64,000 bases of DNA from Reyranella sp. (GCF_004297265.1 NZ_SCUT01000043.1:1-64000), one strand, 5' to 3'; counted from the first letter of the stretch, positions 22,211 to 33,690 are shown. Notes: generated from the letters alone by a model not told the origin. Numbers and translations: made by a program.

Positions 22211-23317
22211 ATGACGCACCTTCAGCTTCTCGACGAGGCGGTTGCCCGTCACAACGATGCCGAATGGTCCCGCCGCGCGCTGGATCTGATCCGCAACGAC
22301 CAGCGCCGCTCGGCCGACACGCACCTGCTGCGGCTCGACCTGCCGGTGCTCGAGGGGATCGACGTCTATCTCAAGGACGAATCGACCCATCCCACCGGCA
22401 GCCTCAAGCACCGGCTGGCGCGCTCGCTGTTCCTCTATGGCATCTGCAACGGGCGGATTCGGCAGGACACGCCGATCGTCGAGGCCTCGTCGGGCTCGAC
22501 GGCGATTTCGGAGGCCTATTTCGCGCGTCTGCTGGGCCTGCCCTTCCATGCCGTCATGTCGGCCTCGACCTCGGCGGAGAAGATCGCGGAGATCGAGCGG
22601 CAGCACGGCAAGTGCCACCTCGTGGCCGACGGTCGCGGCATCTACGCCGCCGCCGAGGCCCTCGCGACCGAACTGCGCGGCGTCTATGTCGACCAGTTCA
22701 CTTATGCCGAGCGGGCAACCGACTGGCGCGGCAACAACAACATCGCCGAATCGATCTTCGAGCAGATGAGCCGCGAGCCGCATCCGGTTCCGACCTGGAT
22801 CGTGATGAGCGCCGGCACCGGCGGGACCACCGCGACCCTCGGCCGGTACATCCGCTACATGCGCTACGCCACGCGGCTCTGCGTCGCCGATCCGGAGTTC
22901 TCGGCCTTCTTCGAGGCCTTCGCCAAAGGCAACCTCCAGGCGACCTGCGACCGCGGCTCCCGCATCGAGGGGATCGGCCGGCCGCGGGTCGAGCCGTCGT
23001 TCCTGCCCAACATGATCGATCGCATGATGCGCGTGCCCGACGCCCAGTCCCTGGCCGGCATGCGGGTCCTCTCGCGGCTGCTCGGCCGCAAGGTCGGCGG
23101 CTCGACCGGCACCAACTTCGTGGCGCTGTGCATCCTCACGTCGCGCATGAAGGCGGAAGGCCGCACGGGATCGCTGGTGTCGCTGATCTGCGACAGCGGC
23201 GAGCGCTACGGGCACACCTATTACAACGACGAATGGGTCGCCGCGCAGGGCCTCGACCTGGGGCCGCACGAGCGGGCGCTGGAAGCCTTCCTGAAGGACG
23301 GCGACGCGATCATCTAG
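22211..23317 (+). CDS. PLP-dependent cysteine synthase/desulfhydrase family enzyme (Cds1-like)
   Basis: A 368-residue fold-type II PLP enzyme. [12 protein letters not shown] carries the PLP lysine (K66), [20 protein letters not shown] is the substrate loop, and [16 protein letters not shown] is the phosphate-binding loop; CDSGERY is near the C-terminus. The pattern resembles the branch that includes mycobacterial Cds1, an L-cysteine desulfhydrase producing sulfide, pyruvate and ammonia; cysteine synthase or another beta-replacing activity is possible. It is probably co-transcribed with the formamidase-like gene upstream. Confidence 0.82.
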   Translation: MTHLQLLDEAVARHNDAEWSRRALDLIRNDQRRSADTHLLRLDLPVLEGIDVYLKDESTHPTGSLKHRLARSLFLYGICNGRIRQDTPIVEASSGSTAISEAYFARLLGLPFHAVMSASTSAEKIAEIERQHGKCHLVADGRGIYAAAEALATELRGVYVDQFTYAERATDWRGNNNIAESIFEQMSREPHPVPTWIVMSAGTGGTTATLGRYIRYMRYATRLCVADPEFSAFFEAFAKGNLQATCDRGSRIEGIGRPRVEPSFLPNMIDRMMRVPDAQSLAGMRVLSRLLGRKVGGSTGTNFVALCILTSRMKAEGRTGSLVSLICDSGERYGHTYYNDEWVAAQGLDLGPHERALEAFLKDGDAII

Positions 23318-23445
23318 AGCCGGGGGCTCCCGGTTCGAGCGCATTCCGACGCCTTGCGCCGGCGCCGTCCCGCACGCCCCGTGCGGATATCTCGCCATAT
23401 CCCTGCCCCCGACGCCCGGAAACTGCCCGCGGGAGCATTTTTTCC

Positions 23446-23481
23446 TTTCGTCTGTTTCGGATATTTCGTTGGTTTCGATTA
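23446..23481. repeat. Four 9-bp degenerate tandem units (TTTCGnnnn)
   Basis: TTTCG occurs at 23446, 23455, 23464 and 23473 with an exact 9-bp period; the other four bases of each unit vary. The units lie in the 247-bp gap between two convergent genes, in an AT-richer patch after a T-run (23438-23443). Function unknown. Confidence 0.7.
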
Positions 23482-23564
23482 TCGGCCCCGATGACGGCGC
23501 CGGGCCGCTCGACAAGCCCCATTGCCAGCAACGCAAGCGCAATTTGGCGCCCGGCGTTGCACCC

Positions 23565-23852
23565 TTACTGTTGGGCCCGCGGCGGCGGCTTCCTGGCCGG
23601 CGGCGGCGTCATCGGCCTCAGGGGTTCTTCGGTGATCGGATAGCGCGGCAGCTCGCTGATCTCGGCCGATCCGGGCATCGGCAGGATCGCCTGGTTCTTC
23701 CAGTTCGGCCCGGCGGTGGCGCCGTTCCCGCCGGACACCGGCGGTCCCGATTCCTGCATGGTGCTGAAGTCGGAGTTGAAACGCTGGGGCTGGGCATAGG
23801 CCGCTGCGCTGCACACGGCGACGGCCAGCAAGGCGGACAAGGCCACTTTCAT
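23565..23852 (-). CDS. Small secreted Pro-rich protein of unknown function
   Basis: A 95-residue protein with a clear signal peptide (MKVALSALLAVAVCSAAAYA, then QPQRF). The mature part is polar, with no cysteine, and its C-terminal third is Pro/Arg-rich (MTPPPARKPPPRAQQ). A ribosome site (GGAG) lies before ATG 23852; an upstream ATG at 23882 would put ten polar residues before the signal. No family recognised. Confidence 0.65.
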   Translation of the reverse strand: MKVALSALLAVAVCSAAAYAQPQRFNSDFSTMQESGPPVSGGNGATAGPNWKNQAILPMPGSAEISELPRYPITEEPLRPMTPPPARKPPPRAQQ

Positions 23853-23921
23853 CGGACTCTCCGGGTTCTGTTGTCCCATCAACTCGGAAAGCGGCGCCGC
23901 CGTTGCGTAGCCTGCGCAGAT

Positions 23922-25133
23922 TTATGCCGGTTGGGCGGTGGTCGCGCGCTGCGATGAGGATAGCGGCGGGAAGGTCAGCGCGATCGCGACGGCGGCCAGG
24001 CCCATGCCGAACGACGCGATGTAGAGATAGCCGTAACCGTGGAAGGTATCGAAGATCCAGCCACCCACCGCCGGCCCCAGAGCCATGCCGAGGCTCGAGA
24101 TCATCGCCGCGCCGCCGAACACCGTGCCCATGATGCGCATCGGGAAGTATTCGCGGGCGAGGACGGCATAGAGCGGCATCACGCCGCCATAGGCCATGCC
24201 GAACAGGACGGCGACGGCGTAGAACTCCCCCGCATCGCGCGTGAAGTAGTAGCTGCCGGCGCCGACCGCCTGGACCATCAGGCCGGCGACGACGACCCGC
24301 CGCGCGCCGAACCGGTCACCCAGCAGCCCGAACAAGATGCGACCGCCGAGGCCCGCCAGCCCTTCGACGCTGTAGATGGTGACGGCCGTCATGGCCGGCA
24401 GGCCGCAGGCCAGCGCATAGCTCACCGTGTGGAAGATCGGACCGGAATGCGCGGCGCAGCAGAAGAAGAAGGTGAGCGAGAGCACGATGAACTGCGGCGA
24501 ACGCAGCGCCTGCCCGACCGTCATCCCCTCGCCGCCCTCCGCCGGTATGCCGGACGACGCCTCGGCCGGAACGGGCGCAGCGCGCACGAGGAGCGCCGCC
24601 GGCACCAGCAGCACCCAGGCGACGATGGCGATCGTCAACTGTGCCGTGCGCCAATCGTACGAGGAGACAAGCCACTGGGCGAAGGGCGAGACGGTCATCG
24701 GCGCCACGCCCATGCCGGCCGAAACCAGCGAGACGGCGAGGCTGCGGTGCCTGTCGAACCAGCCGGTGACGGTGGCGATCATCGGCGCGAACACCGCACC
24801 GGCCGCGACGCCCACCACGATGCCGTAGATGAGCTGGAACTCGAGCAGGCTGGTCGCGCGGCTGGCCAGCGCCAGCCCGAGGCCCAGCAGGACGGCGCCG
24901 GAGAGGACGACGATACGCGGCCCGAACGTGTCGCTGAGTGCCCCCCACCCGAAGGCTGCGATGCCCATGGTCAGGAAATCGAGCGTCATGGCGCTCGAGA
25001 TACCGGTACGAGACCAGCCCGTCGCCTCCGACATGGGCTGCAGGAAGACCGCCAGCGAGAACAAGGCACCGATCGCGACGCACCCCATCAGCGCGCCGGC
25101 AGCGACGATCACCCATCCATAAGACCGTTCCAT
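23922..25133 (-). CDS. MFS transporter, oxalate/monocarboxylate-type (OFA/MCT-like)
   Basis: A 403-residue transporter with 12 predicted membrane segments. Features include the N-terminal YGWVIVAAGALMG, the loop 2-3 motif WGALSDTFGPR and its repeat LFGLLGDRFGARR in the second half. The overall pattern (YGWV start, FLQPMSEATGWSRTGIS) resembles MFS carriers of organic anions such as monocarboxylates. ATG 25133 is preferred because AAGGAGG lies 6 nt upstream. The palindromic operator-like site at 25161-25176 lies just ahead. A Bug receptor gene lies next upstream on the same strand. Confidence 0.87.
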   Translation of the reverse strand: MERSYGWVIVAAGALMGCVAIGALFSLAVFLQPMSEATGWSRTGISSAMTLDFLTMGIAAFGWGALSDTFGPRIVVLSGAVLLGLGLALASRATSLLEFQLIYGIVVGVAAGAVFAPMIATVTGWFDRHRSLAVSLVSAGMGVAPMTVSPFAQWLVSSYDWRTAQLTIAIVAWVLLVPAALLVRAAPVPAEASSGIPAEGGEGMTVGQALRSPQFIVLSLTFFFCCAAHSGPIFHTVSYALACGLPAMTAVTIYSVEGLAGLGGRILFGLLGDRFGARRVVVAGLMVQAVGAGSYYFTRDAGEFYAVAVLFGMAYGGVMPLYAVLAREYFPMRIMGTVFGGAAMISSLGMALGPAVGGWIFDTFHGYGYLYIASFGMGLAAVAIALTFPPLSSSQRATTAQPA

Positions 25134-25160
25134 CGCGATCCTCCTTGAGGAAGCCAAAAC

Positions 25161-25176
25161 TTAACCAATTAGTTAA
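25161..25176. promoter_or_regulatory. Operator-like 16-bp palindrome ahead of the MFS gene
   Basis: TTAACCAATTAGTTAA is a palindrome with one mismatched pair. The overlapping CCAATTA and TAATTGG (25165-25171 and 25177-25183) form a second perfect 7-bp inverted repeat. It is strongly AT-rich within GC-rich DNA and about 28 bp upstream of the MFS start, a typical place for a MarR-, TetR- or GntR-type repressor site. No such regulator gene is in the window. Confidence 0.5.
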
Positions 25177-25201
25177 TAATTGGCAAGGAGACCTGCGACG
25201 G

Positions 25202-26164
25202 TCACTCCGGTTTGATGTTGGCCTCGCGGATGAGACGGCCGAAGCGCTCGTATTCCTGGGCGTTGAAGCGCGTGAACTGCTCGACCGTCATGGTGCCGGG
25301 CTCGCCGCCCAGGCCCCGGAGCTTCGCCTGTACGTCGGGGAGCGCCACGATCCGGATCAGTTCGGCCTGCAGGCGCGCGACTACGTCCGGAGGCGTACCC
25401 GCGGTCACGTAGACCGCGTACCACGTCGTCATGTCGAAGCCCGACAGTCCTGCTTCGGCGAGCGTCGGCACGTCCGGCAGCTCGCTGCTGCGGCGCTCCG
25501 AGGTGACGGCCAGTGGCTTGAACTTGCCCGCCTTGATCTGGCCCATCGACGAGGAGGTCGTGTCGAACATCATCTGGACGTTGCCGCCGATGATGTCGAG
25601 ATGCGCCTGCGCGCTGCCCTTGTAGGGCACATGCATTCCCTTCACGCCCGCCGCCACATCGAAGGCCTCGCCGGCGATGTGCTGGGTGCTGCCGACACCC
25701 GACGAGGCATACTTGAACTCGCCAGGACGGGCCTTCATCGCCGCGATCAGTTCGGCGACCGAGTTCACCGGCACCGATGCGCCGACGACCAGCACGTTGG
25801 GCACGTTCACCACGAGGCCGATCGGGATCAGGTCCTTGATCGGGTCGAAGCCGAGCTTGAGCAGATGCGGCGCGATCGCCTGCCCGGTGTTGGTGGCCAC
25901 GAGGAGGGTATGGCCATCGGGCGGTGCCTTGGCCGTGAGATCGGCGGCGATCGTGTTGGAAGCGCCGGGCTTGTTTTCGACGACGAAGGTGCCCTTCATC
26001 ACCTCGGCGAGCTTCTCCGCCAGCATGCGCGCCACGATGTCGGTGCCACCGCCGGCATTGGCGCCGACCATCAGGCGGACCGTCCTGGCCGGATAAGGCG
26101 TCTGCGCATGGCCGGCCGGCGGCACGAGCAGAACCGGGAGGGCCAACAGGGATCTGCGCTTCAT
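25202..26164 (-). CDS. Bug/TctC family periplasmic solute-binding protein
   Basis: A 320-residue receptor of the tripartite tricarboxylate transporter type. It has a signal peptide with two arginines (MKRRSLLALPVLLVPPAGHAQ). The mature part has the family hallmarks YPARTVRLMVGANAGGGTDI, VENKPGASN, and PYKGSAQAHLDIIGG, then SERRSSELPDVPTLAEAG. Such proteins bind small carboxylates or similar metabolites. No TctA/TctB membrane subunits are nearby; orphan receptors are common in this family. The start overlaps the NfeD stop by 4 nt (ATGA). Confidence 0.9.
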   Translation of the reverse strand: MKRRSLLALPVLLVPPAGHAQTPYPARTVRLMVGANAGGGTDIVARMLAEKLAEVMKGTFVVENKPGASNTIAADLTAKAPPDGHTLLVATNTGQAIAPHLLKLGFDPIKDLIPIGLVVNVPNVLVVGASVPVNSVAELIAAMKARPGEFKYASSGVGSTQHIAGEAFDVAAGVKGMHVPYKGSAQAHLDIIGGNVQMMFDTTSSSMGQIKAGKFKPLAVTSERRSSELPDVPTLAEAGLSGFDMTTWYAVYVTAGTPPDVVARLQAELIRIVALPDVQAKLRGLGGEPGTMTVEQFTRFNAQEYERFGRLIREANIKPE

Positions 26165-26604
26165 GGGGCGGGCTCCACGGCGAGTTCGGTGCCGCTCACC
26201 GACTTCACGCGCACCTTGGCGCCCCTTGCCATGTCGGGGCCGGTCACGCTCCAGCTTCCATCGCCCAGGATGACCCTGCCGCGGCCGTTCAGGATCGGCT
26301 CGTCGAGCACGATGACTCGGCCGACCAGCGCCTCGCCCCGGGCATTGAGCGTCGACGTCGGCGGATTGTCGGCATGCTGCAGCCGGCGCAGGGTCCGGCG
26401 CAGGCTGACGGCGGCGGCGACCGAGATCACCGCGAAGGTGAGAAGCTGCAGTTCGATCGACAGATCGGGCACGACCAGGAGGAAGAGGCCCGCCGTCGCC
26501 GCTCCGATGGCGAGGAAGAGGAAGACGACCCCGGGCAGCATCATCTCGAAGACGAGCAGCACGGCGGCGACCGCCCACCAGTACCAGAAGACCAGCTTGA
26601 ACAT
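26161..26604 (-). CDS. NfeD family membrane protein
   Basis: A 147-residue protein with three or four N-terminal membrane segments (WYWWAVAAVLLVFEMMLPGVVFLFLAIGAAT region) and a C-terminal OB-fold-like beta domain (about residues 85-147: LNARGEALVGRVIVLD, ILGDGSWSVTGPD, GAKVRVKSV). NfeD proteins pair with SPFH/stomatin-like proteins in bacterial membrane microdomains. ATG 26604 follows a GTG at 26607 that could also be used. It lies just after the SPFH gene, the classical pairing. Confidence 0.88.
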   Translation of the reverse strand: MFKLVFWYWWAVAAVLLVFEMMLPGVVFLFLAIGAATAGLFLLVVPDLSIELQLLTFAVISVAAAVSLRRTLRRLQHADNPPTSTLNARGEALVGRVIVLDEPILNGRGRVILGDGSWSVTGPDMARGAKVRVKSVSGTELAVEPAP

Positions 26605-26609
26605 CACGG

Positions 26610-27572
26610 TCAGCCCGCGTTTGGAACGGAACCGCGCGACCGCGTGGCCTCGACGCCGCGCGCCTGCGCTTCCTTGGCGAGCTCGCCGATACCGGCGATC
26701 GAGGCCATCACGCCGGTCGCCTCGACGGGCAGGAAGAAGACCTTGGCGTTGGTGCTGGAGCCCATCTTGGCCAGGGCCTCGACGTACTTGGTGCCGAGGA
26801 AGTAGTTGGTCGCCTGCACGCCGTTGCCGGCGATCGCCTCGGCCACGACCGACGTCGCCTTGGCTTCGGCCTCGGCCATGCGCTCGCGCGCCTCGGCGTC
26901 GCGGAAGGCGGCCTCGCGGCGGCCCTCGGCGGTGAGGATCGCCGACTGCTTCTCGCCCTGGGCCCGCTGGATGCTCGATTCACGGATGCCCTCGGCCTCG
27001 AGGATGGTCGCGCGCTTCTCGCGCTCGGCCTTCATCTGCCGGCCCATCGCCACCACGATGTCCTCGGGAGGCGCGATGTCCTTGACCTCGATGCGCAGCA
27101 CCTTGACGCCCCAGGGGCTGGTCGCCTGGTCGATCACCGCCAGCAGCGTGTTGTTGATGTCGTTGCGCTTCGACAGTGCCTCGTCGAGCGCCATGTTGCC
27201 CATGACCGAGCGGATGTTGGTCAGCACCAGGTTGGTGATCGCCAGCTGGAGGTTCTGGACCTCGTAGGCGGCGCGGGCGGCGTCGATCACCTGATAGAAG
27301 GCCACGGCATCGACCTGCACGGTGGCGTTGTCCTTGGTGATCACCTTCTGCGCCGGAATGTCGAAGACGTTCTCCTGCATGTTCATCTTGCGGCCGATCG
27401 TATCGATGAAGGGCACGATGAAATGCAGACCGGGCGCCAGGGTGCGCGTGTAGCGGCCGAACCGCTCGACCGTCCAGTTGGTGCCCTGGTTCACCGTCTT
27501 GACGCCGGCGAAGATCAGCACGAGCGCCACGAGGACGACGGCCAGCACGAAAATCAGGGCACCCGATATCAT
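26610..27572 (-). CDS. SPFH/Band 7 (stomatin-like, QmcA-type) membrane protein
   Basis: A 320-residue protein with one N-terminal membrane segment (about residues 5-24) and a Band 7/SPFH domain (TNWTVERFGRYTRTLAPGLHFIVPFID, then the conserved VTKDNATVQVDAVAFYQVID). A long Ala/Glu/Arg-rich coiled-coil follows (about 190-250), then a C-terminal hydrophobic stretch. These proteins oligomerise and scaffold membrane proteases such as FtsH. AGGAGA lies upstream of the ATG. It is the first gene of the unit SPFH-NfeD-Bug receptor. Confidence 0.92.
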   Translation of the reverse strand: MISGALIFVLAVVLVALVLIFAGVKTVNQGTNWTVERFGRYTRTLAPGLHFIVPFIDTIGRKMNMQENVFDIPAQKVITKDNATVQVDAVAFYQVIDAARAAYEVQNLQLAITNLVLTNIRSVMGNMALDEALSKRNDINNTLLAVIDQATSPWGVKVLRIEVKDIAPPEDIVVAMGRQMKAEREKRATILEAEGIRESSIQRAQGEKQSAILTAEGRREAAFRDAEARERMAEAEAKATSVVAEAIAGNGVQATNYFLGTKYVEALAKMGSSTNAKVFFLPVEATGVMASIAGIGELAKEAQARGVEATRSRGSVPNAG

Positions 27573-27635
27573 TCAGCGTCTCCTCCGGTTTACGGGAGAC
27601 ACTAGCCCAAGGGCGGGCGCGGGACTATCGCGCCT

Positions 27636-30402
<2,767 letters not shown>

Positions 30403-30515
30403 GAATTGAGGGAAATCGGCGCATCAAGCCCCGCAATTGGTATTAGCGTTTGAAACGGGCGGCTAACTGTTGTACCCGCTGGCGGTTTCCGGCCAACGGC
30501 GTTGGGAGTTTGCGG

Positions 30516-31073
30516 ATGTTCAAGAGGCTTACACAGGCGGCGATTCTTGCGGGGAGCATCCTCGCCCTGGGCGCCTGCACGCTCGGCGAGTCCAAGACAG
30601 CGGCTGCACCCGTGAAGCCGCCAGCGGCCGACTACCAGGCGCCCGTTCCGCCGTCGCCTCCCGCAGGCCAAACCCGGGCCATCTGTTACAATGCAGCGGA
30701 TCTCGCGATTGTGCGCGCACGCATGGTGCAGCAGGAACTCCAGGTCGTAACGCTGCAGTGCCAGGGCCCCGGCGGACGCCGCGCCTACGAGCAGGTCTAT
30801 GCCGATTTCGTCGGCAAGTTCCGCACCGAGTTCGCGACCAACGCCCGCTCGCTCTCTCAGATCGCCGGACGCAAGCGCTTCAACACCGACGTGTTCGTGA
30901 CCGAAGTCGCCAACCGCACGGCGCAGCGCGCTCCGACCGACAAGGAATTCTGCTCGCGCGGCAAGCGCGCCTTCGACTGGGCGATGGACGCGAAGGTCAC
31001 GACCCTCTCGCAGGTTCCGCCGCCATACGATCTCGGCCCCGAGATGAACATCTACGCTTGCCCGGCCCAGTAA
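30516..31073 (+). CDS. Small predicted lipoprotein
   Basis: A 185-residue protein with a lipoprotein signal (MFKRLTQAAILAGSILALGAC, lipobox LGAC). A Pro/Ala-rich linker (residues about 30-50) is followed by a globular part with a pair of spaced cysteines (CYNAAD and LQCQGPGG) and later CSRG and YACPA. Probably anchored in the outer membrane with disulfide-bonded domain; no family recognised. ATG 30516 is preferred over an upstream ATG at 30450 because the signal starts there. It is followed by a strong terminator. Confidence 0.75.
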   Translation: MFKRLTQAAILAGSILALGACTLGESKTAAAPVKPPAADYQAPVPPSPPAGQTRAICYNAADLAIVRARMVQQELQVVTLQCQGPGGRRAYEQVYADFVGKFRTEFATNARSLSQIAGRKRFNTDVFVTEVANRTAQRAPTDKEFCSRGKRAFDWAMDAKVTTLSQVPPPYDLGPEMNIYACPAQ

Positions 31074-31097
31074 ACGGGCGTCGAACGGAACGAGACG

Positions 31098-31129
31098 AAG
31101 GCGGTCCCGTGGGGCCGCCTTTTCTTTTG
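31098..31129 (+). terminator. Rho-independent terminator after the lipoprotein gene
   Basis: AAGGCGGTCCC and GGGGCCGCCTT form an 11-bp stem with one G-T pair and a short loop, followed by TTCTTTT. It lies between the convergent lipoprotein and desaturase genes and the A-rich left flank could let it work in both directions. Confidence 0.82.
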
Positions 31130-31145
31130 GCCGACGGTGGCAGAT

Positions 31146-32111
31146 CTAGATGTGCTGCGCCGACCGTTTGCCGGAACCGCGCCCGCCGCCCTTTGCGCCA
31201 GTGGTCGCGGCTTTGAGCACGGCGAGATAGCCCGGCTGCAGTTCCATCGACAGACGGCGGCCTCCGTCCAGCAGGGCGCGATGCGCCTGCGGCAGACGCC
31301 AGCACGGCACGAACATGAACAGGTGATGCTCGAGGTGGTAGTTCACCCAGTAGGGCGCCACCAGGAGCCTCATCAGGGGGTTGGCGTAGGTGGTCCGCGT
31401 GTTGCGCAGCGGATCGTCGTTGTCCGGCACGACGGCGTGCTCGGCAATATTCCGGATGCGACTCACGAGCTGGTACCAGGTCGCGAGCGGCAGCAGCCAC
31501 ATCACCGGATAGAGCCACCAGTATCCGGCGGCTGAAAGTCCTGCGAGCAGGACGAAGTTCGCGATCAGCGGGCCCTTCTCCTTGCGCCACAGGTTTCCGA
31601 GCTGCGCGGCAAGCGGCGCTTCCGCCGGCCCCAGCGCACGGCGGATCTGCTCGCCGCGCCTCAGGAACGCCGTCTGTCCGGTGAGGTCGCGCACGATCTT
31701 GCGGCGCAGGCTGGCGCGGCTGGTCGGGAAGGCGGCCGACAGGCCGAGGTCGGGATCCCCGGCCTGCTGGGTGAACCGGTGATGCTGCAGGTGATACGGC
31801 CGGTAGAGCGTCAGGCTGGTGAACACCGGAAAGGCGCAGAGCCAGCTTCCCACCCAGTCGTTGAGGCGGCGGTCGGCCAGGAGCAGCCCGTGCGCGGCGT
31901 CATGCATCAGGATGGCGATTCCGAGCTGGCGACCGCCGATCACCATCACGCCCAGCAGGAAGGTGAACGGATTGGGCCACCAGGCGAACAGCGCCATGCT
32001 GCCCGCGATCAGCGCCCAGGCGTGCAGCACGAGCAGCGCTCCGACGAGGTTCGACTTGGCGCCGAGCCTGCGCGTCTGTTCCAAAGTCAGGAAATCGCCG
32101 ATCCGGCTCAT
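31146..32111 (-). CDS. Membrane fatty acid desaturase family protein
   Basis: A 321-residue di-iron membrane enzyme. The three histidine boxes are HDAAH (70-74), HLQHH (107-111) and HLEHH (259-263), with an extra IAEHA (H225) common in the family. Four hydrophobic segments surround them (around residues 22-44, 50-70, 187-205 and 203-216). It inserts double bonds or hydroxyl groups in lipid chains using oxygen; whether the substrate is an acyl lipid, sterol or carotenoid cannot be told. The C-terminal tail is Gly/Lys-rich. Confidence 0.88.
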   Translation of the reverse strand: MSRIGDFLTLEQTRRLGAKSNLVGALLVLHAWALIAGSMALFAWWPNPFTFLLGVMVIGGRQLGIAILMHDAAHGLLLADRRLNDWVGSWLCAFPVFTSLTLYRPYHLQHHRFTQQAGDPDLGLSAAFPTSRASLRRKIVRDLTGQTAFLRRGEQIRRALGPAEAPLAAQLGNLWRKEKGPLIANFVLLAGLSAAGYWWLYPVMWLLPLATWYQLVSRIRNIAEHAVVPDNDDPLRNTRTTYANPLMRLLVAPYWVNYHLEHHLFMFVPCWRLPQAHRALLDGGRRLSMELQPGYLAVLKAATTGAKGGGRGSGKRSAQHI

Positions 32112-32177
32112 TCTCCGAGGCTGGTCGCGGCACGCGCGGCTGTCAACGGCGGCGCGGGGCCGCTATACGTTTGACAC

Positions 32178-33077
32178 ATGCAACGCAAATCCATCCGCAC
32201 GGACGTCCTCGACGTCACCTACGAGGAGCACGGGCCGCCCGACGGGGCGCCGGTGATCCTGCTGCACGGCTTCCCCTACGACGTGCGAGCCTATGACGAG
32301 GTGGCGCCGGCCCTGGCCGCCGACGGCAACCGAGTGCTGGTGCCGTATCTGCGGGGCTATGGTCCCACCCGCTTTCTGTCGTCGGCCACGCTGCGCTCGG
32401 GCGAGCAGGCGGCGCTCGGCCACGACCTCCACCAGCTCATGGACGCGCTCGGCATCCAGCGTGCCGCGCTCGCGGGCTACGACTGGGGCGGCCGCGCGGC
32501 CTGCATCGTGTCGGCCCTGTGGCCCGAGCGCGTGCGATGTCTGGTGAGCTGCACCGGGTACAATCTCCAGAACATCGCGGCCTCGGTGGAACCCGCCGCC
32601 GCCGCCGCGGAGCACCGCCTCTGGTACCAATACTATTTCAACACCGAGCGCGGACGCGCCGGCCTCACGAAGAACCGCCGCGACATCTGCAGGCTTCTGT
32701 GGAGCCTGTGGTCCCCGGAATGGAAGTTCGACGATGCGACGTTCGAGAAGACGGCCTCCTCGTTCGACAATCCCGACTTCGTCGACGTGGTGATCCAGTC
32801 CTACCGCCATCGCTACGGCTACGCCAAGGGCGATCCCCTGCTGGAGCCGATGGAGGCGCTGCTCGCCAGGCAACCGGTCATCCCGGTGCCCAGCATCAAT
32901 CTCCACGGCGCCGCCGACGGCGTCGGGCCCGCGTCCGACCGCGACGGCCAGTCCGACAAGTTCACCGGCGGCTATGAGCGGCGCATGCTGCCGCGCATCG
33001 GCCACAACGTCCCCCAGGAGGCGCCGGCGGAGACCGTGGCGGCCCTGCGCCATCTCATGAAGGAAACGCTGCAATGA
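32178..33077 (+). CDS. Alpha/beta hydrolase (epoxide hydrolase/haloalkane dehalogenase-like)
   Basis: A 299-residue alpha/beta hydrolase. The oxyanion loop is LLHGFPYD (28-35), the nucleophile elbow GYDWGG uses aspartate (D102) instead of serine, and RIGHNVPQE holds the catalytic histidine. An aspartate nucleophile indicates epoxide hydrolase, dehalogenase or fluoroacetate dehalogenase chemistry rather than esterase. The stop overlaps the next gene by 4 nt (ATGA). Confidence 0.87.
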   Translation: MQRKSIRTDVLDVTYEEHGPPDGAPVILLHGFPYDVRAYDEVAPALAADGNRVLVPYLRGYGPTRFLSSATLRSGEQAALGHDLHQLMDALGIQRAALAGYDWGGRAACIVSALWPERVRCLVSCTGYNLQNIAASVEPAAAAAEHRLWYQYYFNTERGRAGLTKNRRDICRLLWSLWSPEWKFDDATFEKTASSFDNPDFVDVVIQSYRHRYGYAKGDPLLEPMEALLARQPVIPVPSINLHGAADGVGPASDRDGQSDKFTGGYERRMLPRIGHNVPQEAPAETVAALRHLMKETLQ

Positions 33078-33688
33078 CCGCCATCGCCCTGATCGGCTCC
33101 ACCGGCAATATCGGCAGCCGCGTTCTCGACGAGGCGCTTTCGCGCAAGCACAGCGTCACGGCCATCACGCGCGACGCCTCCAAGCTGAAGCCGCGCGCCG
33201 GCATGACAATCCGGCAGGGCAGCACGACCGACGTCGTGTCCATGGCGGCCATCCTCAAGGGCCACGACATCGTGGTGGCGTCGGTGAAATGGAACGAAGC
33301 CAGCGTCCATCACGTGCTGGAGGCAGTGCGCAACAGCGGCGTGAAGCGCGTGCTGTTCGTGGTTGGTGCCGGCAGCCTGTTGCGCGCCGACGGCCGCACC
33401 CATCTCGATCACATGGCCGATCGCGGCATCCAGCCGCCGACCTCGAAGCCCGCGTCGCTGGCGCTGGAAGAGATTCGCAAGGTGAAGGACCTCGACTGGA
33501 CGGCGATCTCGCCGCCAGCCTCGATCCAGCCGGGCGAGCGCACCGGGAAGTTCCGCCTCGGCAAGGATCTCCTGCTCGAGGACAAGGACGGCCAGAGCGC
33601 CATCAGCCGCGAAGACTTCGCGGTCGCCATCGTGAACGAAATCGAGAAGCCCAAGCACGCCCGCAAGCGCTTCACGGCCGCCTACTGA
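33074..33688 (+). CDS. NAD(P)-binding atypical SDR (NmrA/YwnB-like)
   Basis: A 204-residue Rossmann protein with an N-terminal IALIGSTGNIGSRVL dinucleotide loop, TRDASKL at the NADP-discriminating second strand, and VGAGSLL in the middle. It lacks the YxxxK pair of classical SDRs, as usual for this NAD(P)H-binding family (YwnB, NmrA-like). Its role may be reductase or redox sensing. It is coupled to the hydrolase upstream and followed by the long palindromic element at 33691-33774. Confidence 0.82.
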   Translation: MTAIALIGSTGNIGSRVLDEALSRKHSVTAITRDASKLKPRAGMTIRQGSTTDVVSMAAILKGHDIVVASVKWNEASVHHVLEAVRNSGVKRVLFVVGAGSLLRADGRTHLDHMADRGIQPPTSKPASLALEEIRKVKDLDWTAISPPASIQPGERTGKFRLGKDLLLEDKDGQSAISREDFAVAIVNEIEKPKHARKRFTAAY

Positions 33689-33690
33689 GG

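Noticed and set aside
23446..23481. CRISPR array
   Set aside because: Units are only 9 bp with no long identical repeats, no spacers of proper length and no cas genes in the window.
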